From the NCBI RefSeq assembly GCF_030053895.1, contig NZ_CP125781.1:4216001-4280000 (forward strand): a stretch of 64,000 nucleotides of DNA, in the 5' to 3' direction. The notes below the pieces were generated by a model. It was not told where the DNA came from and did not search any database. It saw nothing but the letters and a program-made list of their open reading frames with translations. Numbering within the stretch: position 1 is the stretch's first letter; every line of letters starts with the position of its first letter. This stretch comes from Trabulsiella odontotermitis. GTDB lineage: Bacteria; Pseudomonadota; Gammaproteobacteria; Enterobacterales; Enterobacteriaceae. Both the position numbers and the translations under genes were made by a program. Below, in pieces: positions 31,563-40,332 of the stretch.

Positions 31563-32720
31563 ATGCAAAAAATGCTTAACGCCACGCTGGCTTTTACGGC
31601 ACTGACGCTGACCTCCCCCATTTTCGCCGCCGGAAATACGCTGACACCAGCGCAAATCAGCAAAACGGTGGACAAGACCATTGCACCGCTGCTCAGGGCG
31701 CAGGCCATTCCGGGTATGGCTGTGGCGGTCATTTATCAGGGGCAGCCGTACTACTTCACTTACGGCAAGGCCGATATTAAGCACGACAGTCCGGTCACGC
31801 CGGAGACGCTGTTTGAACTGGGGTCCGTTAGCAAAACTTTCGCAGGCGTGCTGGGTGGCGATGCCATCAGCCGGGGCGAAATCAGCCTCAGTGATCCGGC
31901 AACGAAATACTGGCCTGAACTTACCGGCAGCCAGTGGAAAGGGATCACCCTGCTGCATCTCGCGACCTACACCGCGGGCGGCTTGCCGCTGCAGGTGCCG
32001 GACGAGGCAAAAGACGAAGCGTCGCTGCTGAATTTCTACCAGCACTGGCAGCCCAAATGGGCGCCGGGCACGCATCGGCTGTATGCGAACTCCAGCATCG
32101 GGCTGTTTGGCGCGCTGGCAGTGAAACCGTCCGGGTTAAGCTACGAACAGGCGCTGACAGAACGCGTTTTGCAGCCGCTGAAACTGACGCATACCTGGGT
32201 AAACGTCCCGCCGCGTGAAGAGAAAAATTACGCATGGGGTTATCGCAACGGACAACCGGTTCGCCTCACGCCCGGCATGTTGATGGCCGAAGCGGCGGGG
32301 TTAAAATCGAGCGTGGTGGATATCGCCGCCTGGCTGCAGGCCAATATGGATCCGCAGCAAATCAGGAACCGCACATTGAGCGAGGCGGTATCGCTCGCGC
32401 AGTCGCGCTACTGGCGGGTTGGCAGCATGTATCAGGGGTTGGGCTGGGAAATGCTTAACTGGCCAGTGAAGGCCGACACCGTCATCAACGGTAGCGATAA
32501 CAAAGTGGCGCTGGCTCCGCATGCGGCAACTGCCATTGAACCACCGGCGCCGCGCGTCGTCGCCTCGTGGGTGCATAAAACCGGCTCCACCAACGGCTTT
32601 GGCGCGTACGTGGCATTTATTCCGGAAAAACAGCTCGGCATCGTGATGCTGGCGAATAAAGCCTACCCCAATACAGAACGGGTGAAAGCCGGGTATGCCA
32701 TCCTGAACGCGTTGCAGTAA
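31563..32720 (+). CDS. ampC: Class C beta-lactamase AmpC
   Basis: AmpC is a periplasmic serine beta-lactamase. The 385-residue precursor has a signal peptide ending near 'SPIFAA', then the motifs S-V-S-K (residues 88-91, Ser64 in standard numbering), Y-A-N (174-176, Tyr150) and K-T-G (339-341, Lys315). No insertions or deletions are needed to align it with the P99/CMY-2 frame. The residue at 245, standard position 221, is Ala where Tyr is nearly always found (context 'AEAAGLKSS' versus 'A-AYGVK'). The protein resembles CMY/ACT-type enzymes but is not close to one I can name. It is paired with divergent ampR and convergent with proP. Confidence 0.96.
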   Translation: MQKMLNATLAFTALTLTSPIFAAGNTLTPAQISKTVDKTIAPLLRAQAIPGMAVAVIYQGQPYYFTYGKADIKHDSPVTPETLFELGSVSKTFAGVLGGDAISRGEISLSDPATKYWPELTGSQWKGITLLHLATYTAGGLPLQVPDEAKDEASLLNFYQHWQPKWAPGTHRLYANSSIGLFGALAVKPSGLSYEQALTERVLQPLKLTHTWVNVPPREEKNYAWGYRNGQPVRLTPGMLMAEAAGLKSSVVDIAAWLQANMDPQQIRNRTLSEAVSLAQSRYWRVGSMYQGLGWEMLNWPVKADTVINGSDNKVALAPHAATAIEPPAPRVVASWVHKTGSTNGFGAYVAFIPEKQLGIVMLANKAYPNTERVKAGYAILNALQ

Positions 32721-32730
32721 ACAGACGAAA

Positions 32731-32755
32731 AAAAGCCCGATATCATCGGGCTTAT
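32731..32755. terminator. ampC / proP bidirectional terminator
   Basis: The stem agcccgat / atcgggct has an A-run on its left and ttatt on its right, and lies between the convergent ampC and proP stops. Confidence 0.85.
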
Positions 32756-32760
32756 TACGG

Positions 32761-34263
32761 TTACTCGTTTATTTTCGGATGCTGCGACACCAGCCGCGAC
32801 CGTTTTTCCTGAAGGTCGGCGATCTCTTTATCGATATCGTCGATTTTCTGCTCGATGTTATCGTGATGCTCCTGCAGGATCTCCCTTGCTTCCTGAATGT
32901 CAGACGCCGCAGGGGTCGCGCCTTTCAGCGGACGGTTGGCGGTCTCTTTCATCGTAATCCCGGTAATCAAACCGATAACGGCAATCACCATCAGATAGTA
33001 CGCCGGCATCATCAGGTTCTGCGATGCTTCCACCAGCCACGCGGCGAGGGTTGGCGTCAGACCAGCTACCAGCACCGAAATATTAAACGCGGCGGCCAGC
33101 GCACTGTAGCGGATGTGGGTCGGGAACATCGCGGGCAGCGATGAAGCCATTACCCCGGTAAAACAGTTAAGCACCACAGCCAGCATCAACAGACCGGCGA
33201 AAATCAGGCCAATCACATCGCTGTTAATCAGAATGAAGGACGGGATCGCCAGCGCGAACAACGCCACGCTACCGATGATGATAAACGGACGACGGCCAAA
33301 ACGGTCGCTCAGCAGTCCCATCACCGGCTGCACGAACAGCATCCCGATCATGATGGCGATGATAATCAGTACGCCGTGATCTTCGGAATAATGCAGGTTG
33401 TGTGACAGGTAGCTCGGCATATAAGTGAGCAGCATGTAATAGGTCACGTTGGTGGAAATCACTAGGCCGATACAGGCCAGCAGGCTGCGCCAGTGCTTCG
33501 TGGCGATCTCTTTAAAGGAGACCTTCGGCCCGTCCTGCAGCCCCTCGCGGTCGCCCTGCTCCAGCTTATCAACGTGTTGCTGGAACGCCGGGGTTTCTTC
33601 CAGCGCATGACGCAGATAGAGGCCAATCAGCCCTAACGGCAACGCCAGGAAGAACGGGATACGCCAACCCCATTCCAGGAAGTTCGCCTCACCGACAATC
33701 GTCGAAATGAGCACCACAACGCCTGCGCCCATCACGAAGCCCGCGATCGAACCAAAGTCCAGCCAGCTGCCCATGAAACCGCGTTTGCGGTCCGGCGAAT
33801 ATTCGGCAACAAAAATAGACGCGCCAGTATATTCTCCACCCACTGAGAACCCCTGCGCCATTTTACAGAGCAGCAGCAGGATCGGCGCCCAGATGCCAAT
33901 GGTGGCATATGACGGGATCAAACCAATACAGAAGGTACTCAGGGACATGATGACGATGGTGATCGCCAGGATTTTCTGACGACCATATTTGTCGCCCAAC
34001 ATACCGAAAAACAGACCGCCCAACGGGCGAATCAGGAAGGGAACGGAGAAGGTTGCCAGGGCGGCAATCATCTGTACGCTGGGGTTAGCATCAGGGAAGA
34101 AGACCTTACCCAGGGCAAACGCCACAAAACCGTAAACACCAAAATCAAACCATTCCATGGCGTTTCCGAGCGACGCGGCGGTGATCGCTTTACGCAATTT
34201 GCCGTCGTCGATAATCGTGACATCCCGAAGCGTGATAGGTTTTACTTTTTTCCTTTTAAGCAT
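32761..34263 (-). CDS. proP: Proline/betaine:H+ symporter ProP
   Basis: ProP is an osmosensory major-facilitator transporter that takes up proline, glycine betaine and ectoine. It has 500 residues, as in E. coli, with twelve membrane helices and the MFS motifs 'GMLGDKYGRQKILA' and 'GLLSDRFGRRPFII'. The C-terminal ~35 residues ('NIEQKIDDIDKEIADLQEKR') form the antiparallel coiled coil that tunes osmotic response. A CRP-like site lies about 255 bp upstream, in keeping with the known crp-dependent proP P1 promoter. Confidence 0.98.
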   Translation of the reverse strand: MLKRKKVKPITLRDVTIIDDGKLRKAITAASLGNAMEWFDFGVYGFVAFALGKVFFPDANPSVQMIAALATFSVPFLIRPLGGLFFGMLGDKYGRQKILAITIVIMSLSTFCIGLIPSYATIGIWAPILLLLCKMAQGFSVGGEYTGASIFVAEYSPDRKRGFMGSWLDFGSIAGFVMGAGVVVLISTIVGEANFLEWGWRIPFFLALPLGLIGLYLRHALEETPAFQQHVDKLEQGDREGLQDGPKVSFKEIATKHWRSLLACIGLVISTNVTYYMLLTYMPSYLSHNLHYSEDHGVLIIIAIMIGMLFVQPVMGLLSDRFGRRPFIIIGSVALFALAIPSFILINSDVIGLIFAGLLMLAVVLNCFTGVMASSLPAMFPTHIRYSALAAAFNISVLVAGLTPTLAAWLVEASQNLMMPAYYLMVIAVIGLITGITMKETANRPLKGATPAASDIQEAREILQEHHDNIEQKIDDIDKEIADLQEKRSRLVSQHPKINE

Positions 34264-34518
34264 TCATATTCCTCGTAAATTTCGCCGTGAGCGCACATTT
34301 GAGGGGCAAACAAAAGGGTGTTCGCAATCGTGCGGTAGCGGAGCGGCGAAATGCTGTGCTCCTCATTTCAAGCGTAGCAGGTTTGCCTGCACAGGCTGTT
34401 CAACCCCTGTACAACCGAACCTGTGACGCCTGCTCTGGCAGTCAAAGATAGCGCAGGATCACGGAATGACGTGGTCAACATTCGGCCCCTGCTTTTTTAC
34501 CCTACCAGCGTTTAGATT

Positions 34519-34534
34519 TGTGATCAACTTCACG
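34519..34534 (-). promoter_or_regulatory. CRP site upstream of proP
   Basis: tgtga-tcaact-tcacg is one base from the CRP core TGTGA-N6-TCACA. It sits in the 342-bp spacer between yjcZ and proP, matching the CRP control of proP P1 in E. coli. The remainder of the spacer (34264-34605) has no gene and will contain the proP promoters and leader. Confidence 0.75.
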
Positions 34535-34605
34535 CAATTGATGACATCGTGTTACGTGACATTAACAAACGTAAAGGGGTTTACGTGCATGCTGACGACG
34601 CCCGG

Positions 34606-35493
34606 CTACAGCGGGGCGGCCAGCATGTCGTCTGTAAACATCTCTTCCAGCATCGCCGCAACCAGACGTTTCGCCGAACAGAGTCGCGGCATGCCCAGGG
34701 CGATGGTCTGCCAGGTTTGGGTGATGGACCAGCTGACCGGGTGTTTCTCTGCAGAGCACCAGCTGCCCTGCCAGCCGAGCATCTCCCGGTAATCCATCAA
34801 TGAAGCCGAGGTCGGTGAGGCCAGCCACTGGTGATAAAAATGACGCGTCTCCGGCGAGGCGCTAATGCTTTCTGCCAGATACTGGCTGGCCATGGTCAGT
34901 AGATTCTCTTTCAGTAGGGTGCGGACTTCACTGTTCGCCAGGCGACAGGCATCGCCAAAGGCGCCCCAGCGCAGCTCTTCAAGAGCGATAAAACAGCGGC
35001 CCGCCAGCGACCAGCCGTCGTAACTGCCTGCATGCCAGCGGGTAAAAACCTCATCGCTGTGTTCGCCGGCATACACCATCAATCCACGCTGCGACAGCGC
35101 GCGCTGCTTATGCCCGGCGCGCTGCAGAAAGAGCCCGGCAACGGCGCCGTACTGCTCGCGCAGCTCAGCCGGGGCGCACCCTTTCTCCTGTAGCGAAAAG
35201 AGGTACTGGCTCATGCGCGTGAGCGCCAGGTGACCGGGGTCGAACATCCCCGCCAGTTTTTCCGCCAGTCTGAGCCGGATAGCCGGATTGTCGCCCGACG
35301 TCCCGGACACCGCCCATGGCGTCAGTTGTACCTGCGATACCACCTCTTTCAGCAGTTGCTCGCGAAAAAGCTGCTGTTGCGGCACCACGGAGCCAGGCCG
35401 GGGATTGTCGATGCCCAACACCAGTTCGACGATAAATTTCGGATGAATGGATTCCAGGTGTCGTCCCGGACCTTCCAGTAATTGCCTGTTCAT
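34606..35493 (-). CDS. yjcZ: YjcZ family protein
   Basis: A 295-residue soluble protein recognisable as YjcZ by position and by its start 'MNRQLLEGPGRHLESIHPKF'. It overlaps the 3' end of crfC by 4 nt (atga), so the two are coupled. No catalytic motif is evident and the sequence is mostly helical. YjcZ is often found beside the dynamin-like CrfC and may act with it; genetic links to motility have been reported for E. coli. Function otherwise unknown. Confidence 0.85.
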   Translation of the reverse strand: MNRQLLEGPGRHLESIHPKFIVELVLGIDNPRPGSVVPQQQLFREQLLKEVVSQVQLTPWAVSGTSGDNPAIRLRLAEKLAGMFDPGHLALTRMSQYLFSLQEKGCAPAELREQYGAVAGLFLQRAGHKQRALSQRGLMVYAGEHSDEVFTRWHAGSYDGWSLAGRCFIALEELRWGAFGDACRLANSEVRTLLKENLLTMASQYLAESISASPETRHFYHQWLASPTSASLMDYREMLGWQGSWCSAEKHPVSWSITQTWQTIALGMPRLCSAKRLVAAMLEEMFTDDMLAAPL

Positions 35494-37817
35494 GTCTGTT
35501 CGACCACAAAAAGTGTCTGAATATCATCGCGAAGCAGACGCGCATCCTCCTGGATCCACCGCACAGTAGACAGGCTTTGTTGCAGCTGGAGATTAAGCGT
35601 CATCACCGCGGACTGGTGCTGCTGACGTAAGTTAAGGCTTTCCTGCAAATTTTTTTGCAGCCCGGCAAGGTTCTGAGAAAAGCCGGCGAAAAAGGTAGTC
35701 ATTCCGGCGGTCACCGCCACATCCACCTGCGCCCCCAGCGCCTTCAGGATCTGTTCGCAAAACTGAGAGATATGGAAGATCAGCTTTTGCTTCAGAGCCG
35801 GAATATCAATCACGTATCGCGACTGCGTCATGACATAATCGTCCCATCCCCAGCCCGGGTTATTCAGCCAGCGCGAGACGGATTCCCGCACTCCCACGCG
35901 TGGCAGCGCGCTGACCGGGGTATCTTCGCGGGCAATCGCATCGGCAAACACCAGCGGAATATTGAAATCCACCAGCCCGGCGCGAAACGGCGGCAGGCTG
36001 ATCCGTGCGCGAAATCCGGCTTTGCCCAGCTCTTCTTTGATATGCAGTTCGATGGGGCGCAACGCCTCTTCCAGCGTGCGCGTCAGGCTGATTTCCAGTT
36101 GCGCGAAGCGCTGCGACAGCTCGCGCGTAAGCGTCTGCTGGGTGGTCAGCAACATGCTCTCGCAGCCCTGGCGAATCTTACTCAGCAGGCAGTGCGCCTC
36201 ACTTTCGGCGTTGAGCACCACCGGACCGGGTTCACCGTCTTCCATCGTGCGTAGTTCAACCGGTATATCACCACTCAGTCTGCGCAGGTTCTCTTCTGCA
36301 AACCAACGGGTGACGTTCTGCAGCGCATTCGCCTGTTGCTCAGCGATAAAACCTTCAACGGCGGACAACGCCTCGATCACCTCATGATGCACCTCTTCGG
36401 TCACGCCATGTTTGCGCGCTTCAAACTGCGCCATACTCTCTTCCAGCCCGACGATATTGTGCTGAAGCTGGTCGAATGCCACCGTCATGCCCTGGTGGCG
36501 AAAATCGAGATAGTCCCTGGCCTGGGTCGCATAGTTGAGCAGCTTATGCGAGGCAGAGCGCAGCGCGAACAGTGACGCATGCGTATGCGCGGCGTGCAGC
36601 AACTTGCGGATGGGTTGTTCAAACAGCGAATCCTCCCACAGCAGCTGAGCCGCGTGATGCATTTTTCCGGCCTCCTGCAGATCCTCGCTGCGCCAGCGTC
36701 GCCCCAGCGCCGCCTCGGCAAAATCCTGCACCCAACGCTGCTCCTCCGGCGACGGTAGCCTGCCGTAGACGTTCAGTTCATGTCGCGCCCGGTTTGCCAG
36801 ATAACCCCACATCGACGAAACCGGGAAAATCTGCCCGGGTGTAATGCATCCTTTCATCAGTGTGCCGGAGATCAGAGCCCGCACCTGGTCTTCATCGTCG
36901 CTGTTACGATCCTTTTGATCGAACTTATTCACCAGCGCATACAGCGGTACTGACCGTCCGACCGCCGCAATCGCCTGCCGCATCTCTTCATCAGAGACTG
37001 ATTTCAACTGGGTATAATCCATTACCGCCAGCACCGCAGACGCACGCGACAACTGCTCGCTGAGCATTTTTTGCAGATGCGGTTGTCCGGCTTCGTTCGG
37101 CCCAGGTGTATCCAGCAATGTCAGTTGACCGGGGAAACTCCCCATGGCGGACAGATGCACAAACTCCACTTCAATCACTGGAATATGTTCAATCGCGGCA
37201 TATTCGGCGAATGGAAATTCCGCCTCCAGCGCCTGCGAAAGCCGCACCAGATCGTTGAGACTTTTCAGGCAATGAAAAATCGGCTGTGCGCCCAGGTAAT
37301 GTTTTTCAAACGCCACGCCGTGGGAAATATGATCGAGCAGCGTGTTCATGTCTTTATCAAGCTCCAGCTTTTCCGCCAGCGCGTTGCGATCAATGTGACT
37401 GATTTTATTCTGCAATTCCTGCATTAACCGATCGATGGGTTCAGGATGAGTAAAATGCAGGCCGGGTTCTTTTTGCCCCGGGGTGTGACGAATTAAGGTG
37501 GGGATCGCCGTCATCGGGCGATTGCGGTTAGGTAAAACCTCAGTCCCGACAATCGCATTAATGGTTGTCGATTTTCCGGCTTTCATGGTGCCGACAATCG
37601 CCAGCACCATTTCCAGACGGGTTATCTTGCGTAATTCGTTATTGAGCGTCGCCTGTTGGGTGTTAATCCCCTCGGGGCTGAAATGCACCGGACGTGGGGC
37701 GTCCTGAGCGTTCTGATTGCTCACGGGCAGGGTTTTCAAACTCTGTAGATGTCGCAGAGCCAGCTGCAGCAAGCGTTCCGCTTCCTGGCTTAACTCATAT
37801 ATTGTCTGTGTGTACAT
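35490..37817 (-). CDS. crfC: Dynamin-like GTPase CrfC (clamp-binding)
   Basis: CrfC (YjdA) is a dynamin-like protein that links sister replication clamps and helps hold nascent DNA together. The 775-residue protein has an N-terminal GTPase domain: P-loop 'GTMKAGKST' at residues 76-84, a conserved Thr in 'PMTAIPTLIRH', 'LDTPGPNEAG' (G3) and 'NKFDQKD' (G4). The rest is long helical stalk sequence. An N-terminal clamp-binding motif of the form QLxLF is expected; the nearest match is 'LLQLALRHL'. Coupled to yjcZ and divergent from phnA. Confidence 0.93.
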   Translation of the reverse strand: MYTQTIYELSQEAERLLQLALRHLQSLKTLPVSNQNAQDAPRPVHFSPEGINTQQATLNNELRKITRLEMVLAIVGTMKAGKSTTINAIVGTEVLPNRNRPMTAIPTLIRHTPGQKEPGLHFTHPEPIDRLMQELQNKISHIDRNALAEKLELDKDMNTLLDHISHGVAFEKHYLGAQPIFHCLKSLNDLVRLSQALEAEFPFAEYAAIEHIPVIEVEFVHLSAMGSFPGQLTLLDTPGPNEAGQPHLQKMLSEQLSRASAVLAVMDYTQLKSVSDEEMRQAIAAVGRSVPLYALVNKFDQKDRNSDDEDQVRALISGTLMKGCITPGQIFPVSSMWGYLANRARHELNVYGRLPSPEEQRWVQDFAEAALGRRWRSEDLQEAGKMHHAAQLLWEDSLFEQPIRKLLHAAHTHASLFALRSASHKLLNYATQARDYLDFRHQGMTVAFDQLQHNIVGLEESMAQFEARKHGVTEEVHHEVIEALSAVEGFIAEQQANALQNVTRWFAEENLRRLSGDIPVELRTMEDGEPGPVVLNAESEAHCLLSKIRQGCESMLLTTQQTLTRELSQRFAQLEISLTRTLEEALRPIELHIKEELGKAGFRARISLPPFRAGLVDFNIPLVFADAIAREDTPVSALPRVGVRESVSRWLNNPGWGWDDYVMTQSRYVIDIPALKQKLIFHISQFCEQILKALGAQVDVAVTAGMTTFFAGFSQNLAGLQKNLQESLNLRQQHQSAVMTLNLQLQQSLSTVRWIQEDARLLRDDIQTLFVVEQT

Positions 37818-38158
37818 GGTTAAAGAATTTCCTTAACGCAAATTATATTGCTTTTATTTCTCTGAACTTTTAACAGCCAGATATTATTTTTATATTTACT
37901 CGTATTTATAATATTTTATGTTTATGCAGGCGCTCATTAATTTATTATTCTGGCGGTGCTTTAGATAAAGCAGAGATTAACAGCGTAGCGCATTTTCTAA
38001 AATATTCAGAACATATCGTTATTTATTTTCATATCGGTAACGCGACCTTTCCCGCGTGGCGCCGTCGCAGATGTGAAATAGCACCGACAAAAGTGTGGAT
38101 TTGCGGTATAATTAGGCCTATTTTCGGCGATCTGCCATTTTTTAAGAGGACTTTTTCA
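37818..38158. other. AT-rich spacer between crfC and phnA
   Basis: A 341-bp divergent spacer, AT-rich near crfC, with no credible gene. It will contain both promoters. A tataatt sequence at 38107-38113 is a good -10 for phnA, about 45 bp before its start codon. Confidence 0.55.
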
Positions 38159-38494
38159 ATGCAACTTCCACACTGCCCAAAATGCAATTCCGAATATACC
38201 TATGAAGACAACGGTATGTACATCTGCCCGGAATGCGCGCATGAATGGAACGATGCGGAACCCGCTCAGGAGAGCGATGCGCTGATCGTCAAAGATGCGA
38301 ATGGCAATCTGCTGGCCGATGGCGACAGCGTTACGGTCATCAAAGATTTAAAAGTGAAAGGCAGCTCGTCGATGCTGAAAATCGGTACCAAAGTGAAGAA
38401 TATTCGTCTGGTCGAAGGCGATCACAACATCGACTGTAAAATTGACGGCTTTGGCCCGATGAAACTCAAATCAGAATTTGTGAAGAAGAACTAA
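38159..38494 (+). CDS. phnA: PhnA (YjdM) zinc-ribbon protein
   Basis: A 111-residue protein with an N-terminal zinc ribbon ('PHCPKCNSEYTYEDNGMYIC' plus 'PEC') and a C-terminal PhnA domain ('DANGNLLADGDSVTVIKDLK'). The start at 38159 has an aagagga site. It was named as part of the phosphonate locus but is not needed for C-P lyase; the true activity is unknown. The sequence is nearly identical to E. coli. A REP element follows. Confidence 0.96.
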   Translation: MQLPHCPKCNSEYTYEDNGMYICPECAHEWNDAEPAQESDALIVKDANGNLLADGDSVTVIKDLKVKGSSSMLKIGTKVKNIRLVEGDHNIDCKIDGFGPMKLKSEFVKKN

Positions 38495-38500
38495 ATTGCC

Positions 38501-38525
38501 GCCCGGTGGCGCTTCGCTTACCGGG
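38501..38525. repeat. REP element after phnA
   Basis: gcccggtggcgcttcgcttaccgggc is a standard enterobacterial REP palindrome, just downstream of phnA and 48 bp before phnB. Confidence 0.85.
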
Positions 38526-38573
38526 CTGGCCCTGACTACACTTAACGGGCTTCTCTTACCTGAGGTAATGAAT

Positions 38574-39008
38574 ATGCCGTTAAGTCCTTACATCTCCTTT
38601 GCAGGCAATTGTGCTGAAGCCATTGCCTTCTATCAACAAGCGCTCGGTGCAGAACTGGCGTACAAAATCACCTTCGGCGAAATGCCCAAAGAGGCGCAAA
38701 ACAGCGAGGATGGCTGTGCGTCAACAATGTCATACCCGGATGACGCTATCGCCCATGCCAACGTTCGCATCGCCGGTAGCGACATCATGATGAGCGATGG
38801 CCTCACCAGCGACCGGGCAAACTACTCCGGCTTTACGCTGGTCATCGACACCCAGAATACGGAAGAAGGTAAGCGCTGGTTCGACAATCTGGCCCAAAGC
38901 GGCAAAATCGAAATGGCCTGGCAGGAGACGTTCTGGGCGCACGGCTTTGGAAAAGTGGTCGATCAATTTGGCGTGCCGTGGATGATCAACGTCGTTAAAC
39001 AACACTAA
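38574..39008 (+). CDS. phnB: PhnB (YjdN), VOC-superfamily protein
   Basis: A 144-residue metal-fold (vicinal-oxygen-chelate, glyoxalase-like) protein starting 'MPLSPYISFAGNCAEAIAFY'. A tgaggt site points to ATG 38574; another Met lies two codons upstream. The segment 'MAWQETFWAHGFGKVVDQFGVPWMIN' is the family's C-terminal core. Function unknown. In E. coli phnC-phnD-phnE follow directly; here phnF follows after 145 bp. Confidence 0.94.
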   Translation: MPLSPYISFAGNCAEAIAFYQQALGAELAYKITFGEMPKEAQNSEDGCASTMSYPDDAIAHANVRIAGSDIMMSDGLTSDRANYSGFTLVIDTQNTEEGKRWFDNLAQSGKIEMAWQETFWAHGFGKVVDQFGVPWMINVVKQH

Positions 39009-39014
39009 TTCCCT

Positions 39015-39035
39015 GCCTTCCCGCCCCGGGAAGGC
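39015..39035 (+). terminator. Hairpin after phnB
   Basis: gccttcccg / cgggaaggc forms a 9-bp stem 6 nt after the phnB stop, without a T-run. It probably reduces read-through from phnAB into the C-P lyase operon. Confidence 0.6.
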
Positions 39036-39044
39036 GTCTTCAAC

Positions 39045-39073
39045 TCTTCATCCCCCGTTAACAGACTTGTCAC
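39045..39073 (+). promoter_or_regulatory. Possible degenerate Pho box before phnF
   Basis: Three 7-mers spaced exactly 11 bp apart (tcttcat at 39045, cgttaac at 39056, ttgtcac at 39067) follow the layout of PhoB half-sites (CTGTCAT/C). The last matches in 6 of 7 positions, the first in 4, and the middle poorly. In E. coli the Pho box precedes phnC. It may have been kept while phnCDE were lost. Confidence 0.45.
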
Positions 39074-39105
39074 ACTCCAGGCTCACGATGTTGCCATATC
39101 CCCTG

Positions 39106-39121
39106 TTTGCGCATGCGCAAA
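39106..39121. promoter_or_regulatory. Perfect 16-bp palindrome upstream of phnF
   Basis: tttgcgcatgcgcaaa is a perfect inverted repeat centred about 40 bp before the phnF start codon. GntR/UTRA regulators bind short dyads near their own gene, so this could be a PhnF operator. That is inference; no E. coli counterpart is known to me. Confidence 0.45.
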
Positions 39122-39153
39122 AGGCTCATCCGAACCGCGAGGCATTGACAATT

Positions 39154-39879
39154 ATGCACTTGTCCAGACATCCGACCAGTTACCCGACGCGTTATCAGGA
39201 GATTGCCGCGAAACTCGAACATGAGCTTCGCAACCATTACCGTTGCGGCGACTGGCTGCCCGCCGAACATCAGCTGGCGGCGCGTTTTGAAGTGAACCGT
39301 CACACACTGCGTCGCGCCATCGATCAACTGGTGGAGAAAGGCTGGGTGCAACGCCGTCAGGGGATCGGCGTGCTGGTGCTGATGCGCCCGTTCGACTACC
39401 CACTGAATTCTCAGGCGCGATTCAGCCAGAACCTGCTCGATCAGGGCAGTCATCCTACCAGCGAAAAACTGCTGTCGGTGTTGCGCCCGGCGTCGAGCCA
39501 CGTTGCCGATGCGCTCGGTGTGCAGGAGGGCGACAACGTCATTCATCTGCGCACGCTGCGCCGGGTGAACGGCATCGCCCTGTGTCTTATTGATCACTAT
39601 TTTTCCGATATGGCGTTCTGGCCTGAGCTACAGAATTTCAACAACGGCTCACTGCACGACTTTCTGCGCGAGCGGCTGGGCGTGTCGCTGAAGCGTACAC
39701 AAACCCGAATCAGCGCCCGCCGCGCTCAGGCCAAAGAAAGCAATGTGCTGGAAATCCCCAACCTGTCGCCGCTGCTTTGCGTGCGCACCCTGAACCACCG
39801 TGACGGTGAGGTCAACGCGGCGGAATACTCCGTCAGCCTGACCCGCGCTGACATGATTGAATTCACTATGGAGCACTGA
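39154..39879 (+). CDS. phnF: GntR/UTRA regulator PhnF
   Basis: PhnF is the presumed repressor of the phosphonate operon, with an N-terminal GntR winged helix ('YQEIAAKLEHELRNHYRCGDWLPAEHQLAARFEVNRHTLRRAIDQLVEKGW') and a C-terminal UTRA ligand domain ('NVIHLRTLRRVNGIALCLIDHYF'). The start is ATG 39154 ('MHLSRHPTSYPTRY'), giving 241 residues as in E. coli; the frame open to 39067 is leader. It ends one nucleotide before phnG. Here it is the first gene of the operon. Confidence 0.95.
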   Translation: MHLSRHPTSYPTRYQEIAAKLEHELRNHYRCGDWLPAEHQLAARFEVNRHTLRRAIDQLVEKGWVQRRQGIGVLVLMRPFDYPLNSQARFSQNLLDQGSHPTSEKLLSVLRPASSHVADALGVQEGDNVIHLRTLRRVNGIALCLIDHYFSDMAFWPELQNFNNGSLHDFLRERLGVSLKRTQTRISARRAQAKESNVLEIPNLSPLLCVRTLNHRDGEVNAAEYSVSLTRADMIEFTMEH

Positions 39880-40332
39880 ATGCATTTTGATACCGCAACC
39901 CGTCAGCGCTGGCTATCGGCGCTGTCACACAGCGACCCCGCCGCGCTCAGTGCGCGAATGCAGGCGCTGGCGCTGTCGCCCGACTACGAGCTGATCCGCG
40001 CCCCGGAAACCGGACTGGTGCAGATCCAGGCACGGATGGGCGCCACCGGGGATCGCTTTTTTGCTGGCGACGCCACCCTAACCCGTGCGGTGATCCGCCT
40101 CGCGGACGGCACCCTCGGCTACAGCTGGGTGCTCGGGCGCGATAAACCGCACGCAGAACGCTGCGCAGTCATCGACGCCCTGCTGCAAACACAACCCCAC
40201 TTCCACACGCTGATGGAAACCCTGATTAGCCCACTGGAGGCAGCGCGGACGGCACAAATCAATGCCCGTCGCGCCGAAGTCGATGCCAGCCGGGTCGACT
40301 TCTTTACGCTGGTACGCGGAGATAACGAATGA
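39880..40332 (+). CDS. phnG: C-P lyase core subunit PhnG
   Basis: PhnG is part of the PhnGHIJ core complex. With PhnI, H and L it attaches the phosphonate to ribose C1 by displacing adenine from ATP, giving a ribose 5-triphosphate phosphonate. The 150-residue protein starts 'MHFDTATRQRWLSALSHSDP' immediately after the phnF stop and overlaps phnH by 4 nt. The conserved 'VQIQARMGATGDRFFAGDAT' is present. Confidence 0.96.
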   Translation: MHFDTATRQRWLSALSHSDPAALSARMQALALSPDYELIRAPETGLVQIQARMGATGDRFFAGDATLTRAVIRLADGTLGYSWVLGRDKPHAERCAVIDALLQTQPHFHTLMETLISPLEAARTAQINARRAEVDASRVDFFTLVRGDNE

